Shown piece by piece: positions 6,493 through 7,469 of a stretch of 7,469 bases of DNA. Under the pieces are notes generated by a model. The model saw only the letters and a list, made by a program, of their open reading frames with translations, was not told the origin of the DNA and did not search any database. Positions within the stretch are counted from its first letter, which is position 1. Every line of letters begins with the position of its first letter. Where the stretch lies: NCBI GenBank assembly GCA_947461645.1, contig CANHMN010000082.1, positions 1 through 7,469 on the forward strand. The letters are read 5' to 3'. A program made the translations under genes and the position numbers. Origin of the DNA: Chitinophagaceae bacterium (lineage in GTDB: Bacteria > Bacteroidota > Bacteroidia > Chitinophagales > Chitinophagaceae).

Positions 6493-7469
6493 ATGAATAT
6501 CGCAATAGTTTGTTACCCAACCTTTGGAGGAAGCGGTGTATTGGCTACAGAGTTAGGCAAAGTTCTTGCCGACAAAGGCCACAACATCCACTTCATCACC
6601 TACCAGCAACCGGTAAGGTTGAGTCATTACCATGCCAATATATTTTACCATGAAGTAAGAGTACCTACCTATCCTTTGTTCGATTTTCCGCCTTATGAAA
6701 CAGCCTTGGCAAGTACCATGGTTGATGTGGTAAAAAACAACAACATAGATCTTTTGCATGTTCATTATGCCATCCCTCATGCATCCGCAGCATATATGGC
6801 CAAACAAATTCTTCAAACAGAGGGCAGAAAAGTTCCCTTTATCACCACGCTTCACGGAACAGACATCACCCTAGTAGGCAGAGATAAAACCTACAGCCCT
6901 GTGGTAACTTTTTCTATGGAAGAGAGCGATATTCTTACTGCTGTATCTCACAACCTGAAAGAAGAAACCTACAAGAATTTCTCCATTACCAAACCCATAG
7001 AGGTCATTCACAATTTTGTTGACATAGATCGATTCAACAAGAAACCTGTTGATGCTTTTAAAAAACTGATCGCTCCCAACGGTGAAAAAATAATTGTACA
7101 TGCTTCCAATTTCAGGGCTGTGAAAAGAGTGAAAGATGTAGTAGAAGTTTTTGTTCGGCTTCAAAAAAAAGTGCCTTCCAAATTGCTTTTAATTGGTGAT
7201 GGGCCGGAAAGGCCGGAAATCGAGGATTTTACAAGGTCCTGTTCCGCATGTGGCGAAATAAAATTCCTAGGAAAGCAAGAACAGATGGAAGACATTCTTC
7301 CCATAGCAGATTTGTTTTTTTTGCCCAGCGAATACGAAAGTTTTGGACTTGCGGCTTTAGAGGCAATGGCAGCGGAAGTTCCCGTAATATCTTCCAATGC
7401 AGGTGGTTTGCCCGAAATAAACGAGAATGGATTTTCCGGATTTTTGTGTAATGTGGGAGATGTTGCTGA
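6493..7469 (+). CDS. bshA: N-acetyl-alpha-D-glucosaminyl L-malate synthase BshA (3' end cut by window)
   Basis: BshA transfers GlcNAc from UDP-GlcNAc to L-malate, the first step of bacillithiol synthesis, in the cytoplasm. 325 codons plus two bases are present and the frame is open at the window edge; family members run to about 375-380 residues, so roughly 50 are missing. The GT4 glycosyltransferase layout is clear. The N-terminal Rossmann half has YPTFGGSGVLATELG (8-22), TYQQPVRL (36-43), LHVHYAIPHA (88-97) and TLHGTDITLVGRDK (119-132). The linker is VIHNFVDIDRF (171-181). The C-terminal UDP-sugar half has SNFRAVKRV (205-213), IGDGPER (234-240) and the EX7E motif E282/E290 in LPSEYESFGLAALEAMA (277-293), then AGGLPEI. 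No Shine-Dalgarno sequence precedes the ATG at 6493, which directly starts the expected MNIAIVCYPTFGGSG. The TGA at the last three bases is out of frame. BshB and BshC are not in view. Confidence 0.96.
   Translation, partial: MNIAIVCYPTFGGSGVLATELGKVLADKGHNIHFITYQQPVRLSHYHANIFYHEVRVPTYPLFDFPPYETALASTMVDVVKNNNIDLLHVHYAIPHASAAYMAKQILQTEGRKVPFITTLHGTDITLVGRDKTYSPVVTFSMEESDILTAVSHNLKEETYKNFSITKPIEVIHNFVDIDRFNKKPVDAFKKLIAPNGEKIIVHASNFRAVKRVKDVVEVFVRLQKKVPSKLLLIGDGPERPEIEDFTRSCSACGEIKFLGKQEQMEDILPIADLFFLPSEYESFGLAALEAMAAEVPVISSNAGGLPEINENGFSGFLCNVGDVA

Noticed and set aside
7248..7451. Small plus-strand frame (67 codons) and a minus-strand frame at 7161-7397
   Set aside because: Both lie inside the conserved UDP-sugar-binding half of bshA in other frames and show no independent support.
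7467..7469. TGA at the window end as a possible bshA stop
   Set aside because: In the BshA frame the last full codon is GCT (7465-7467), followed by two bases GA. The TGA is out of frame and about 50 family residues are still to come.

Overview
This 7.5 kb window holds eight genes, all on the plus strand. It is AT-rich chromosomal DNA and reads as a core-genome segment of a member of the Bacteroidota. Three things point there: a PorP/SprF-family protein (type IX secretion and gliding accessory family), a BshA bacillithiol-pathway glycosyltransferase, and the lack of a recognisable Shine-Dalgarno sequence before any start codon, with A-rich or plain leaders instead. The closest promoter match has the Bacteroidota form (TTG-N19-TAnnTTTG). 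I cannot place it below phylum with confidence.

Layout. Bases 1-134 carry no gene I can support; the first 37 bases may include the tail of an unseen upstream gene. Bases 135-518 encode a small S4-domain RNA-binding protein of the Hsp15 type, followed 29 nt later by trmD (548-1222), the tRNA m1G37 methyltransferase. A 66-nt, nearly G-free gap leads to ade (1289-2917, adenine deaminase). A 147-nt gap follows, containing a palindrome, a good promoter match and a long RNA-hairpin candidate. It precedes upp (3065-3715, uracil phosphoribosyltransferase). A 122-nt gap precedes a stand-alone PorP/SprF outer-membrane protein gene (3838-4863). Next come a four-helix EI24/CysZ-like membrane protein (4934-5704) and, 5 nt later, a short RsmI-like SAM-dependent methyltransferase (5710-6408). 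The window ends inside bshA (6493 to beyond 7469), the first enzyme of bacillithiol synthesis; 325 codons are present and the C-terminus is missing.

How the genes relate. S4/trmD is a translation-related pair. ade and upp are neighbouring nucleobase-salvage genes, one purine and one pyrimidine, but upp appears to have its own promoter and structured leader. The EI24-like and RsmI-like genes are probably co-transcribed. bshA follows after 84 nt that contain alternative inverted repeats. I see no tRNA, rRNA, CRISPR array, insertion sequence, prophage or defence system, and no strong intrinsic terminator. No gap between genes exceeds 150 nt. The parts most worth a second look are the upp upstream region, the bshA leader and the divergent RsmI-like methyltransferase. 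I found no evidence of a wholly new system.
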